From NCBI GenBank assembly GCA_963457665.1, contig OY735206.1, positions 20,972,008-21,036,007 of the forward strand: a stretch of 64,000 nucleotides of DNA, read 5' to 3'. A program made the position numbers and the translations under genes. This document shows positions 57,593 to 62,340 of the stretch, piece after piece; position 1 is the first letter of the stretch; each line of letters begins with the position of its first letter. This DNA comes from Thysanoteuthis rhombus. Lineage: Eukaryota; Mollusca; Cephalopoda; Oegopsida; Thysanoteuthidae. The notes beneath the pieces were generated by a model. It ran no database searches, was not told the origin of the DNA, and was given only the letters and a program-made list of their open reading frames with translations.

Positions 57593-58637
57593 CAGGAGAA
57601 GGATTCAAGTTTCCTTTTCAAATTCATTCCCTTGAAGGAAAAAAAAGAAAGAAATCAAATCATGGCAAGAGTAAAAACAGAAAGCAGATGTTATGCTTCT
57701 CTTCCAGTCAGAGTAACCTTTTGCCAAATGATTTTAATGGCTGAAGCTGACAGACTATCCAGAGTGAGAAATTAGTAGCCGACTTCTCGCCAGTCTTGCC
57801 CCTGACATTCTGTCCGTATCAGAAGTTGTTGCAATCAAATGAGAAAAATAAAAAAAATGCATTATAGATTCTTAAACTTATTATACAATGACTTTTGTGT
57901 TCTCATAAAATCGCACTGGACAGATTCTCATGAGATCACCAAAGTTAAGCAAGATTTGGTTATCACCTATACGGTGACTGTCTGGGAATAACAGGTGCCA
58001 TAGGCAACCAACGATGAATCCCGGACCGACCAAGTAAGACCAAAAACTTTAAAAATGATACTCAATGCCTCTCTGCTCAAGAGTAGGATAGACGGTAAGT
58101 GGTTGTGGTACCAGGGGGACAAGTTAACCCCACCCCTATCCAAGAGAATAGTACTGAAAAGAAAGAGGAGCCTTTGGATCACCTCTGACTATTGCCAGCC
58201 AGCGTCCTCAACTGCTGTACCCTCTAACTATAAGACACCCGAAGAAGGCTGCGTAACTATAACAACTAAGATGAGGAGACTAGTCCAAGTGAATCAGTAT
58301 ATAAAAATGATGATTCTCTATCTCAGAAATTCAAATATTCTTAGAGGTGCCACAGAGTTCTATCAAAATCTTCATATGGATCCTAGAAGTTATCTCAGCT
58401 GAAAGCTTATAGTGAGAACTGCAGACGCTCGGTTCTTTTGAAATTTATTGATCGAATAAAATAAAATGTCTATAAAAATAGAAAGGGGAAAAAAATAAAA
58501 ATTACCTTTACTTTGCCCATTTTGGTCTCTTAATACTGTACAATCTTCTATTGATCCATAGTTAGAAAACAAAATTCGTATATCACTTTCATTGAATTTC
58601 TTTGAGATCATACCAACAAACAACTTCCTCTCTTCCA
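5903..58637 (-). CDS. CELF1/2: CELF1/2-type RNA-binding protein, 3' part of the gene (12 coding exons, 5' end outside window)
   Basis: Joined from exons 58637-58506, 53986-53907, 46269-46132, 43718-43634, 40372-40301, 36150-35941, 25617-25543, 23310-23230, 16554-16333, 9317-9231, 6887-6744 and 6030-5903. The phases close perfectly and the join gives 483 complete codons before TAA. The product has RRM2 (KLFVGM as RNP2, KGCAFVTF as RNP1), a linker of about 320 residues rich in Ser, Ala, Asn, Gly and Leu, and RRM3 (LFIYHL and KCFGFVSY), ending [14 protein letters not shown] proteins bind UGU/GU-rich RNA and control alternative splicing in the nucleus and translation and mRNA decay in the cytoplasm. 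[14 protein letters not shown] after RRM2 and NDSKPY at the end point to the CELF1/2 branch; CELF3-6 end differently. The linker is roughly 100 residues longer than the vertebrate one as I remember it. RRM1, the start codon and the promoter are not in the window. Confidence 0.96.
6031..6743 (-). other. Intron e11-e12
   Basis: A 713-bp GT-AG phase-1 intron, the shortest in the window. It contains parts of two dispersed repeats (6140-6230 and 6403-6500). Confidence 0.9.
6403..6500 (+). repeat. Dispersed repeat R1, copy 1
   Basis: TTTGTTGAGCCTCAACAAGA, CTCATCTGGTAGCAACTTTT and GTGAAATATCACTAGGTG recur at 29878-29976 with modest divergence. Family unknown. Confidence 0.65.
6744..6887 (-). CDS. 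CELF1/2: CELF exon e11: first part of RRM3
   Basis: A 144-bp symmetric phase-1 exon (acceptor ttttgttgtag, donor TGCTTTG|gtaagt). It encodes [20 protein letters not shown] and on to [27 protein letters not shown] is RNP2; [17 protein letters not shown] is the highly conserved beta2-beta3 region. The RNP1 glycine codon is split at its end. RRM3 binds UGU-containing RNA in this family. Confidence 0.97.
7608..7790 (+). mobile_element. tRNA-like SINE, family 2, copy 1
   Basis: ATGCAAAGCAGTTAAGG and GGCCGAATCCCAAC resemble A and B boxes, followed by CAGCTGAGA. The section CATGTCATGGGCCAGGATT (about 7749-7768) recurs as CACATCATGGGCCAGCATT near 56850. Decayed. Confidence 0.5.
8114..8166. repeat. 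(TA)n microsatellite
   Basis: 53 bases of perfect TA repeat in the e10-e11 intron. Confidence 0.95.
8400..8475 (+). repeat. Dispersed repeat R2, copy 1
   Basis: ACTTCTGATCTTTAGAATTA, TCTAAATT and GCAACACTGGAGAGA. Copies at 57000-57075 (plus) and 63700-63766 (minus). At both plus-strand sites it precedes the 137-bp unit, so both are parts of one larger element. Confidence 0.65.
8531..8935 (+). repeat. 137-bp tandem repeat, about 2.9 copies
   Basis: Units are marked by GCTGCTCCATAC (8541), GTTGTTCCATAC (8677) and CTGCTTCATAC (8815), 136 and 138 bases apart. Each is followed by AAAGTCCA-like sequence, CACCTTTGGA-CAG, AAAGATAAT and TTTGTTTG.AAGGCTT. A single partial unit occurs at 57118-57175 next to the repeat also found before this array. 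Confidence 0.8.
8940..9180 (+). repeat. GAA/GGAT-rich minisatellite
   Basis: Repeats of GAAGAAGAAATAAAGAGGAT with units of 18-24 bp. On the CELF transcript this is a long C/U tract starting about 50 bases after the donor of exon e10. The long open frames here on the minus strand are repeat artefacts. Confidence 0.85.
9231..9317 (-). CDS. CELF1/2: CELF exon e10: last linker cassette before RRM3
   Basis: An 87-bp symmetric phase-1 exon (acceptor ctcctttcag, donor ACTGAAG|gttggt). It encodes [20 protein letters not shown] followed by SPAGKQTE, leading into [12 protein letters not shown] of RRM3. Its donor gttggt is weaker than the gtaagt donors of other exons. It is the only cassette that starts with CA instead of GN, so its upstream junction codon is Ala. 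Confidence 0.93.
10649..10960 (+). repeat. Dispersed repeat R4, copy 1
   Basis: GACTGATAACATTCAGCAAAG, TTACATTCATTGTTATAAG and TTTTATAACATCAGTTATCA; matches 16908-17075. Internally it repeats TTATAATAA...CTTTACATTAT and TTCAT TTAAATAAG-like blocks. Confidence 0.55.
11583..11997. mobile_element. MITE with 14-bp perfect terminal inverted repeats
   Basis: AAGTGGTACCTCTC at 11583-11596 and its exact reverse complement at 11984-11997, 415 bp apart. The inside is AT-rich without coding capacity. No target duplication could be fixed. Superfamily unknown. Confidence 0.55.
12134..12405. mobile_element. hAT-type MITE
   Basis: CAGTGGTTCTCAAACT at the left and AGTTTGAGAACCACTG-type sequence at the right (15 of 15 in the core) are the ends typical of hAT elements. 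Flanks GTATAAAC (12126-12133) and CTAGAAAC (12406-12413) match at 6 of 8 bases, the expected 8-bp target duplication after decay. 272 bp, non-autonomous. Confidence 0.75.
13080..13436 (-). mobile_element. tRNA-derived SINE, family 1
   Basis: On the minus strand the head reads GGATAGTTTGACGATTAGCA (A-box region) and GGGTTTGATTCTTGG (B-box region), spaced as in a tRNA. It is followed by GAGCGAAGAGTGTGGAGAAC, also seen in the copy at 58996 (GAGCAAGGAGTGCGGAAAAC). The body runs about 300 bp and ends in a T-rich stretch. The two short open frames on the plus strand here are artefacts. Confidence 0.65.
13797..13880 (+). mobile_element. tRNA-like SINE, family 2, head only
   Basis: CGGCCAAATGGTTAATGACA then GAGAATGGGATAGCCAAGC and AGTTCAAATTCCAGCTGAGA. 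B-box-like GTTCAAATTCC is well kept. Shares GAATGGGAT and CAGCTGAGA with the copies at 7608 and 56733. Confidence 0.5.
15738..16066. mobile_element. MITE family B, copy 1
   Basis: Ends AGGGTTGCCATTTGATAT and GACATCTGGCAACCCT are inverted repeats. The inside has repeated TTGGTAC/TTGGTC motifs (AAATTTGGTAC, TTTTGGTACTAAGGCTA). About 329 bp. The outer nine bases are shared with family A, so the two may use the same transposase type. Confidence 0.7.
16333..16554 (-). CDS. CELF1/2: CELF exon e9: linker cassette with [10 protein letters not shown] motif
   Basis: A 222-bp symmetric phase-1 exon (acceptor gctttcag, donor CCTCCAG|gtaaag). It encodes [20 protein letters not shown], then an Asn/Ser/Thr-rich stretch and [19 protein letters not shown] to LLPP. 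The motif [11 protein letters not shown] is the best conserved linker element and matches [11 protein letters not shown] in vertebrate CELF1/2. A frame that appears to give a hydrophobic N-terminus at 16555-16624 is the intronic polypyrimidine tract, not a signal peptide. Confidence 0.95.
16908..17075 (+). repeat. Dispersed repeat R4, copy 2
   Basis: GACTGATAACATTAGGCAAAG, TTACATTCATTGTTATAAG, TTTGGACAAACTGATTTGG and TAATAACTGTTTAATAACAT; shorter partner of 10649-10960. Confidence 0.55.
17709..17970. mobile_element. MITE family A, copy 2
   Basis: Begins AGGGTTGCCAGATTTGGTTA and ends with its imperfect reverse complement, TGGCTAAATTTGGTAACCCC. About 262 bp. The internal GC-richer part contains an inverted CCAGCCTC/GAGGCTGG-like stretch. 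The open frame through it is not a gene. Confidence 0.7.
22773..23164. mobile_element. pogo/Tigger-like MITE
   Basis: The left end TA-CAGTAGGACCTCGTCATC and the right end, whose reverse complement is CAGTAGAGCCTCATCAACC, form inverted repeats. Both are flanked by TA. CAGTAGA.CCTC is the end sequence of pogo-type Tc1/mariner-superfamily elements. 392 bp. It ends 65 bases before the donor side of CELF exon e8, in the downstream intron. Confidence 0.7.
23230..23310 (-). CDS. CELF1/2: CELF exon e8: Leu/Asn/Ala linker cassette
   Basis: An 81-bp symmetric phase-1 exon (acceptor ctgttttcag, donor GCATCAG|gtaagt). It encodes [18 protein letters not shown] followed by NTNASNAS. It resembles e7 in composition and length ([12 protein letters not shown] against [11 protein letters not shown]), which suggests that e7 and e8 may be related by an old exon duplication. 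Skippable in frame. Confidence 0.93.
23311..25542 (-). other. Intron e7-e8
   Basis: A 2.2-kb intron containing the decayed 3' end of a non-LTR reverse transcriptase at 24250-24737. The remainder shows no clear feature. Confidence 0.88.
24250..24737 (+). pseudogene. Decayed 3' end of a non-LTR retrotransposon reverse transcriptase
   Basis: Conceptual reading with stops and one frameshift gives [20 protein letters not shown], then [31 protein letters not shown] and, after a frameshift, [18 protein letters not shown]. This is the well-known C-terminal end of endonuclease-reverse transcriptase elements (WQWAGHVARM...AYVQQW pattern). It is followed by a short TGATGATGATGAT tail, as in RTE-like elements. 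5'-truncated, antisense to CELF, dead. Confidence 0.85.
25543..25617 (-). CDS. CELF1/2: CELF exon e7: Leu/Gln/Asn linker cassette
   Basis: A 75-bp symmetric phase-1 exon (acceptor ...tttcag, donor AACCCAG|gtgaga). It encodes [20 protein letters not shown] followed by SGNP. The [11 protein letters not shown] pattern is typical of the CELF linker. An open frame running past the donor (25412-25603) is intronic. It follows the longest intron in the window (10.3 kb). Confidence 0.93.
28771..28979. mobile_element. MITE family A, copy 3
   Basis: Begins AGGGTTGCAAGATTTGGCCA with GGGGAGATAATC following, and ends AAAATCTGGCAACCCT. The internal part (GGTTCAGTACCAGCC) matches copy 2 (GGTTCAATACCAGCC). 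About 209 bp, shorter than copy 2 by internal deletion. Confidence 0.7.
29283..29355 (+). mobile_element. tRNA-like sequence (SINE head?)
   Basis: TTTAGTGTCGTTATTGG, a perfect 8-bp hairpin GGCCCATG...CATGGGCC around TTTCAA, and AGTTCAAACTCTGAC resembling a B box. The hairpin sits where an anticodon stem would be. No acceptor stem pairing, so not a functional tRNA. Confidence 0.3.
29878..29976 (+). repeat. Dispersed repeat R1, copy 2
   Basis: TTTGTTGAGCCTGAACAAGA, CTCATCTGGTAGTTATTTTC and GTGAAATATCACTAGGTA; partner of 6403-6500. A 5S-like segment follows about 60 bases on. Confidence 0.65.
30034..30125 (+). repeat. 5S rRNA-like segment
   Basis: ACACAGGTTCTCATAAGATC, ATGATCAATGTCAAGCCTGG, CAGATGAGTGACCATCTGG and AAATACTAGGTG match 5S rRNA. 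The box-C-like GAGTGACC is kept. It lies about 60 bases after a dispersed repeat at 29878-29976. Confidence 0.75.
33345..33750 (+). repeat. Tandem duplication of about 203 bp
   Basis: CACTATTGAC...ATCAATATTTGATAATTCTT occurs at 33379 and 33584, AACAATATTTTGAATG at 33489 and 33691, and GATTACTTTTGAATCAA at 33535 and 33737. Two copies only, diverged by roughly 15%. Confidence 0.8.
35444..35790 (+). repeat. Minisatellite of 67-74 bp units
   Basis: GTCAAATGCAGGATATAGAG recurs at 35493 (variant), 35561, 35628, 35699 and 35773, with a degenerate unit at 35444. Units also carry GAGAGAGCAAAGA and GTGGGGGCATGGGG. It ends about 150 bases downstream, in transcript direction, of exon e6. Confidence 0.85.
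35941..36150 (-). CDS. CELF1/2: CELF exon e6: Ser/Ala-rich linker cassette
   Basis: A 210-bp symmetric phase-1 exon (acceptor cctgcag, donor ATGACAG|gtactt). It encodes [16 protein letters not shown], a serine cluster ([10 protein letters not shown]), alanine runs ([12 protein letters not shown]) and a Gly/Ser tail ending SSSTMT. It is far more GC-rich than its surroundings, which fits coding [12 protein letters not shown] resembles the LAGATAGLNVGSLAG part of vertebrate CELF1/2. A run of 27 thymines on the transcript strand (36198-36172) lies 22-48 bases before the exon. Confidence 0.93.
37355..37629. mobile_element. MITE family B, copy 2
   Basis: Shares with the copy at 15738 the left part (GGTCATTTGGTATTTTC, then GAAATTGAGCAAATTGGG), the internal TTTGGTACTGAGGCTA, and the right end AATGACATCTGGCAACCCT. 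About 275 bp; the left end is more decayed. Confidence 0.7.
37869..37920. repeat. (AT)n(AC)n compound microsatellite
   Basis: About 40 bases AT followed by six AC units in the e5-e6 intron. The CELF transcript would carry (UG)n next to (AU)n. Confidence 0.95.
40301..40372 (-). CDS. CELF1/2: CELF exon e5: linker cassette with polyalanine
   Basis: A 72-bp symmetric phase-1 exon (acceptor tcttttag, donor AATCCAG|gtaata). It encodes [11 protein letters not shown], seven alanines, then TGNNP. The Ala codons are mainly GCA/GCC/GCT, so on the coding strand the tract reads as a short GCN repeat. It is comparable to the Ala-rich NLAALAAAA part of vertebrate CELF1/2 linkers. Skipping it leaves the frame intact. 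Confidence 0.92.
40373..43633 (-). other. Intron e4-e5
   Basis: A 3.3-kb intron. It holds an unexplained open stretch at 41746-42217 and a G-rich 22-bp minisatellite at 43096-43340, followed towards exon e4 by a purine-rich (AGG/GGGA) sequence to about 43625. Confidence 0.88.
43096..43340 (+). repeat. G-rich 22-bp minisatellite
   Basis: GATACAGAGGGACAGGGAGG recurs at 43096, 43118, 43140, 43162, 43184, 43206, 43228 and 43250 (22-bp steps). Two 23-bp steps follow (43273, 43296), then two 15-bp units (43311, 43326). Each unit has three or four G-runs. The strand shown is the template strand of CELF, so the transcript has a C-rich repeat. Confidence 0.9.
43634..43718 (-). CDS. CELF1/2: CELF exon e4: linker with polyglycine tract
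   Basis: An 85-bp exon with acceptor tttcattttag and donor AACATTG|gtaagt, entering in phase 0 and leaving in phase 1. It encodes LLQQAAA, ten consecutive glycines, then [15 protein letters not shown] matches the start of the divergent linker in vertebrate CELF1/2. It is the only linker exon that changes phase, so it is the bridge between the phase-0 exon e3 and the phase-1 cassette block e5-e10. A G-rich 22-bp minisatellite lies about 290-540 bases downstream in transcript direction. Confidence 0.93.
43719..46131 (-). other. Intron e3-e4
   Basis: A 2.4-kb intron. A dispersed repeat at 45636-46040 also occurs at 50484-50800. Otherwise AT-rich with no recognisable feature. Confidence 0.88.
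45636..46040 (+). repeat. Dispersed repeat R3, copy 1
   Basis: AGATCTGGTTAGTCATTCAA and TAGTAACCATCACATGA at the left, and GCTTGAAAACTAAAGAAACC with TTTTGACAGTTAGGGTCAAT at the right, recur in order at 50484-50800. The left part also occurs at 6140-6230. Confidence 0.6.
46132..46269 (-). CDS. CELF1/2: CELF exon e3: conserved post-RRM2 segment
   Basis: A 138-bp exon, phase 0 to 0, 46 codons, with acceptor tatttttgtag and donor GTGTCG|gtaagt. It encodes [20 protein letters not shown] and then a helical, Gln/Asn/Leu-containing stretch ending [23 protein letters not shown] is a signature that follows RRM2 in CELF1/2 proteins. The stretch [15 protein letters not shown] corresponds to the WGNLAGLNTLGPQY region of vertebrate CELF1/2 (from memory). 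It is a multiple of three and could be skipped in frame. Confidence 0.95.
48547..48840 (+). pseudogene. Probable mariner-type transposon relic
   Basis: ACGAGGTGTTCCCAAAATAATGG at 48547 resembles a mariner terminal repeat. At about 48780-48815 one frame reads [18 protein letters not shown], resembling the HDNAPAH catalytic motif of mariner transposase. The spacing is far too short for a full element, so it would be an internal deletion product. The match is short; treat as tentative. Confidence 0.4.
49952..50069 (+). repeat. 5S rRNA-like segment, nearly full length
   Basis: Starts GGCTTATGGCCAGATCATGC, matching the 5S 5' arm, and continues TTTCTCATACAATCACC, GGTCTGTACTTGGATGGG, TGGCCACTTGGGAATACC and AGGTGCCGTAAG. 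About 118 bp, the length of 5S rRNA, but with many substitutions in the loops and no T-run terminator. A pseudogene or SINE head. Confidence 0.75.
50484..50800 (+). repeat. Dispersed repeat R3, copy 2
   Basis: CAGATCTGGTTAATAACTCA, TAGAGACCATCACATGAGG and further right ACTTGAAGACTGAAGAAACC, GGTGACAGTTTTGGTTAATG. Partner of 45636-46040, 4.8 kb away in the same orientation. Confidence 0.6.
51220..51460 (+). repeat. Imperfect internal repeat of about 130 bp
   Basis: CTGTTTTGAGTCAGATTTAC TTAAAACTTGG and CTGTTTTAAGTAAGATTTAA TCAAAACTTCA are followed by similar AAGATG-TTCACA/AAGATGCTTCTCA parts. Two diverged units; may be part of a larger unknown repeat extending to about 51900. Confidence 0.45.
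52389..52423. repeat. (AT)n(AC)n compound microsatellite
   Basis: About 27 bases AT followed by AC units in the e2-e3 intron. Confidence 0.95.
53907..53986 (-). CDS. CELF1/2: CELF exon e2: second half of RRM2
   Basis: An 80-bp exon with acceptor tttttgtag and donor ATGGAG|gtaagt. It completes the RNP1 motif as G-CAFVTF and continues [17 protein letters not shown] to TME. It changes phase from 1 to 0, so skipping it would shift the frame and break RRM2. This makes it a constitutive exon or a regulated off-switch. A (TA)n/(AC)n tract lies 48-114 bases upstream of its acceptor in transcript direction. Confidence 0.95.
54034..54100. repeat. (TA)n(AC)n compound microsatellite upstream of exon e2
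   Basis: About 55 bases TA then six AC units. In the transcript this reads (UG)6(UA)28, ending 48 bases before the e2 exon. Confidence 0.95.
55976..56059. repeat. (AT)n(AC)n compound microsatellite
   Basis: About 48 bases AT, a short GTATGT interruption, then twelve AC units in the e1-e2 intron. The longest (UG)n block of the CELF transcript in this window. Confidence 0.95.
56733..56960 (+). mobile_element. SINE, family 2, copy with body
   Basis: GGCGTGGAGAATGAGATCAG, CCAGCTGAGAAGTTTATG and ATCATGGGCCAGCATTGCAG match the head and body of the copy at 7608. The right part contains palindromic CATCGACATGTG and TCAGCTGATC stretches. About 230 bp. Confidence 0.45.
57000..57175 (+). repeat. Dispersed repeat R2, copy 2, with one 137-bp-type unit
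   Basis: ACTTCTGCTCTTTAGAATTA, ATCTGAATTTGCAACACAG, then GGCTGCTTCATGCACCATGG and CACCTTTGGCACAG, in the same order as at 8400-8600. Confidence 0.65.
57535..57592. repeat. (TA)n microsatellite with one interruption
   Basis: Two TA blocks separated by ACATA in the e1-e2 intron. Confidence 0.95.
57911..58004 (+). repeat. 5S rRNA-like segment
   Basis: GGACAGATTCTCATGAGATC, ACCAAAGTTAAGCAAGATTT, ACGGTGACTGTCTGGGAATA and ACAGGTGCCATAGG. The A-box part AAAGTTAAGCAAG is the best preserved of all copies. Followed by about 400 bp of GC-richer sequence (58005-58270), possibly the body of the same element. Confidence 0.75.
58506..58637 (-). CDS. CELF1/2: CELF exon e1: first half of RRM2
   Basis: A 132-bp exon with acceptor ...cttttgcag before 58637 and donor AAAG|gtaat after 58506. 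It enters with two bases of a split codon (probably Val) and leaves in phase 1. It encodes [18 protein letters not shown] followed by a beta-alpha-beta half of an RRM. KLFVGM is the RNP2 strand. The exon ends at Gln-Ser-Lys plus the first base of the Gly codon of RNP1, so the RNA-binding motif is split by an intron. A longer reading frame in the genomic DNA (58390-58638) simply runs on into the intron and is not the real exon end. Confidence 0.95.
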
Positions 58638-58995
58638 CTGCAAAAGAAGAATGAAAAAAAATGAAAAAAAATATCCCTTAAAAATTTAGATGAATTAAAA
58701 AAAAATTTGAAAAAGTAAAATTAAAAAAAAAATAAATAAAATAATTGATAAGGTCTTTCTTTTTTTTTTTAGATGTTCTCTTCACATGGTGCTAGAAAGG
58801 ATCATTATTAAAAGAGACTCAATTTGGAAGAGATCTTTTCACATCTTTCATTTTCACTTAACAGTGGTGTAGGGCTAAAAAAAGAAGTGGAGGAATGCAG
58901 GGCTGCCTGCCTAAGCAAGGATCCTGTAAGAAAAGCAAGCCTTGATAACTTGGTGGTCTAGTGAGGGACATTTGAAAGATACTTTGATTCAATTT

Positions 58996-59338
58996 GGTCG
59001 GCTTGGATAGTGTAGTGGTTAACACATCTGTCTCACACATGGAAGGTCACAAGTTAGTTCTCTGGGATGAGCAAGGAGTGCGGAAAACTGTACAATAAGA
59101 TCAATTTTCCTCAGCACTCAGCAACTAATCGAGTACACTCTATGCTGTGTAATTTTGGTGGACTTGCTTTCTCTCAGGTGGGGTGGGGTAGGGGGCTCAT
59201 GAAAACCTCTGCGAATTAAGTTCCGGTCTCAGCTGAGTGGAAACTTGCTAAGATCGCTAAGCTGATACATGCTAAATGAACCGGGACTAAGTCATTGGCT
59301 GTTTAGACTCCAATGGGAGACAGATACTTTACTTTTTC

Positions 59339-59340
<2 letters not shown>
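58996..59340 (+). mobile_element. tRNA-derived SINE, family 1, with (TA)n tail
   Basis: The head GGATAGTGTAGTGGTTAACA is a clear A-box region of a Glu-like tRNA. GTCACAAGTTAGTTC follows at B-box distance. The body ends ...ACAGATACTTTACTTTTT, followed directly by (TA)n at 59341. Same family as 13080-13436 but opposite orientation. Confidence 0.7.

Positions 59341-59376
<36 letters not shown>
59341..59376. repeat. (TA)n microsatellite at a SINE tail
   Basis: About 35 bases TA directly after the end of the SINE at 58996-59340; probably grew from the SINE tail. Confidence 0.95.
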
Positions 59377-59379
<3 letters not shown>

Positions 59380-60130
59380 CTGCAAAGCAGTTAATTTGAG
59401 GGAAGAGACATAAACAGAATGAGAGTTTTAATTGTATCAAGATATTGAATGGAGAGAATGTCATTTCCCTTCCAATATAAAGTGAGGAAAGACCATTTCC
59501 ACACATTACAAAAGCACTACACCATTGCTTGACTAATACCAATTTTATGCAGGACTTTTTTTGGTCAAAGAAAAGAAAGAAAAAAGATTAAAAAAAAGAA
59601 AAAAAAAAAAAGAAAAAAAGTATAGCTTAAAATGACCAGGAGCATATTTGTTTCTGTCAATGCCGTTCTAAATAGTGAATAGAGGAAGTTACAACAATTC
59701 AGTCGAATTATACATGACATGAAAGACGTTCAAACATAGAGATCATTCAGGCATAGGGAAAGCGCAACAACAACATAAGTCAAATAGAAAAACAATGCAA
59801 CACATAAAAGGAAAATCATAACACACAATAATTACCCATGTGTTTCAGTTCTATTTTTTTTTTTTTTTTTTGTCTGTTTCGTTGAAGGAAACCAATATAC
59901 AAAATTTAGTTGAATTGCCACAATTGAAACTCCGACATGGCCCTTAAAAGCCTGATGACTTGAAAATAGGCCTGACGAACATTGATGACATGGTGTGGAA
60001 ATTTTAAGCAATATGTCACTTACATTGTACACATAGGGTAAAAGGGACAATACATTAAAGCAGCTAATGGCCTACAGGGGTTGTGAACCACTTAAAACTG
60101 ATAGTGGGGTATTTCCGTAAATAGATTAAA

Positions 60131-60275
60131 TTCATTTGTGAAAAGAACTTTTTTTTTCAAATTACCAGAAGTTCAAACAGAATTAACTATATTCAGAAGG
60201 TATTTTCCCTGATATTGGAATCTAAATTTTTTTCATGGATTCTAGAGTTGAAATGACCAATCTTAATGTAAAATA
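60131..60275 (+). repeat. Dispersed repeat R5, copy 1
   Basis: TCATTTGTGAAAAGAACTTT, AGTTCAAACAGAATTAAC, TTCAGAAGGTATTTTCC and TTGGAATCTAAA match 62194-62340 in order and orientation. Confidence 0.6.
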
Positions 60276-62193
60276 TAAATGAATAAAGTAAAAAAATGAC
60301 GTCATTTTAATGACATAGATACAGTAGTTGTGAAGATAATATCTTTGAAAGAATCGCATCAGCAGAATATCATCAAAATAATTCTTTTATAGATGATGAA
60401 TGGCTGGTTAATTAGAGATGGAAATTCTATGAATGCATTTAGAAAAGAAAAAAAAAGAATTTAACAAGTTGATCATTTAGTCACCATCAAATCATTGGCC
60501 ATTCTGAATCATCCCCTTTATCATAATACTAACATTTGACACTTACATGTCTACAAAAAAGCATGTGCAATAATCAATAGCCAATTTTTATCTGAATCGA
60601 ACAGTTTATCAGGGAATGCAAGTAAGATATAACTACACAGCTACAAGTCATTTTTCCTTACCTATACATGACAAAAGCCCTCTTAAATTCATGAGCATCT
60701 CATGGGACAACTGAAGTATGAATTACCAAAAATGATAAAATCTGGTATTACCCACAGTAGCATAAGTATATTCCCAACATTATAACACCATCATATGACA
60801 GGCAACACTCTAGTTTAGTATAAGGAGTCAGACAAAACCCTGAGAATATAGATTTTCATTTTATAACAACCATAAAATCTGTACGAAATTGAAAGTGCTG
60901 GCAATTTCAAAGCAATGAAATCTTATAAAGAAATAAGAGAGTAACTTGAAAGGGCTGTTAATATACAGGCTACTTTTTTATCATTTCCATTTTTTTTTTT
61001 TCAACATAATGGAAATTTAATTCTCGCTTTAAATACTAAAAAGCCAGAATGAACGCAAATTACTACCAAGAGAATAAAACCGCAAGATATCTTTAAACAA
61101 TCAATCAACCCATTTTACTGTGACAGATGGTAAAAAGTAATAGTTATCCATTGCAAGATAAAAGCCCTGACTCAGAAATAAAACTTGCTTGCCATCAATT
61201 GTAATGAAATGAAAATTTTATTGAGTTACCCATAGAACTGAACACAAAAATAAATTCCTTTTATTACTGGGTTAAAGTTAACTCAAAATCCAATTTCCAA
61301 ACATTTCATTAACACTACTTGTTGTGCATGTGTGACAGCTGCATAAGTTTAATATTTTTAAGAATTCAATAATCCTAGAAGAGCAATAAGAGAAAATATC
61401 TGATTATTCAAAATAATCAATTCTAAGAAAAGTTCACTTTCAACTAACAGATACCTTCAAATCAAACAGATACTGAAACCCATCTGAGATTAACAAATAA
61501 TAATGATTTTAAAAAAAGATAACAGTTGAAAAAATTCATAACCTGTCCTAGTAAAATATCTTTCATATAAAACTGTTTCCTTATGCTGAAATGCTATTTT
61601 CAGCATGAAAAATTGCTTCAACCACTTATGGCAATTTTCCATTACTTTGAGATATAATTTTACAACATTTATTTCATAACTAATTGCATTTTGTGAAATA
61701 AAAAATCTTCACTCAATTCAGGGTCATGCTAACTTAAAGAAAAAACAAAAGTAAATCTTAGAAATCATATTGGTCAACATTTTCCCAATATCTATACAGT
61801 AGGATAACAAACAGTTTCAGGCATTTAAAAAGATAGATACTATTATTGTGCATACCGAGGCAGCAGTATTGAGATTTTTCAAATTATAGCAACTTGATGC
61901 AAATTATTCATATGTTATAAAACAGTAGGCTGACACAGACAACTGAAAGAATACTACGTTGAAGTTCATAGCACAGCATTTCGTTAAAATGCCTCATATG
62001 ATAATGGCTCTATATTGATAAAGTGCTCAATACATAATTGGAAATGAAATATTTGGGTTTGAGCAACTTAGAGATAAATGATTTGGAAAGTGGAATGAAT
62101 CCAGGACCGAAGCAATTTTCATTTCAATCAAAAAACATGATTATTTGAGTCTCAAATTCATGAACTGCTGCTTCTGTGAATAAATGGAACTCA

Positions 62194-62340
62194 CCATTTG
62201 TGAATAGAAAAGAACTTTTTCTTTTCTAAATTACCTAGAGTTCAAACTGAATCAACTTCATTCAGAACATATTTCCTTGAAATTGGAATCCAAAATATTT
62301 GTATGAATTCAAGTTAAAATGACCTATCATAATGTGACCA
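62194..62340 (+). repeat. Dispersed repeat R5, copy 2
   Basis: CCATTTGTGAATAGAAAAGA, AGTTCAAACTGAATCAAC, TTCAGAACATATTTCC and TTGGAATCCAAA; partner of 60131-60275, 2 kb apart. Confidence 0.6.

Larger units (their letters stand above)
53987..58505 (-). other. Intron e1-e2 (splits RNP1 of RRM2)
   Basis: A 4.5-kb phase-1 intron. It contains four (TA)n stretches (54034-54100, 55976-56059 and 57535-57592 with a break), a SINE (56733-56960), two dispersed repeats (57000-57175) and a 5S-like element (57911-58004). Confidence 0.88.

Noticed and set aside
58390-58638. RRM2 half followed by a hydrophobic tail as a short protein
   Set aside because: The donor at 58505 and the perfect continuation in exon e2 show that the tail is intron read-through.
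58996-59060. Functional tRNA gene
   Set aside because: The A box is good but the acceptor and T stems do not pair; sequence continues as a SINE body.
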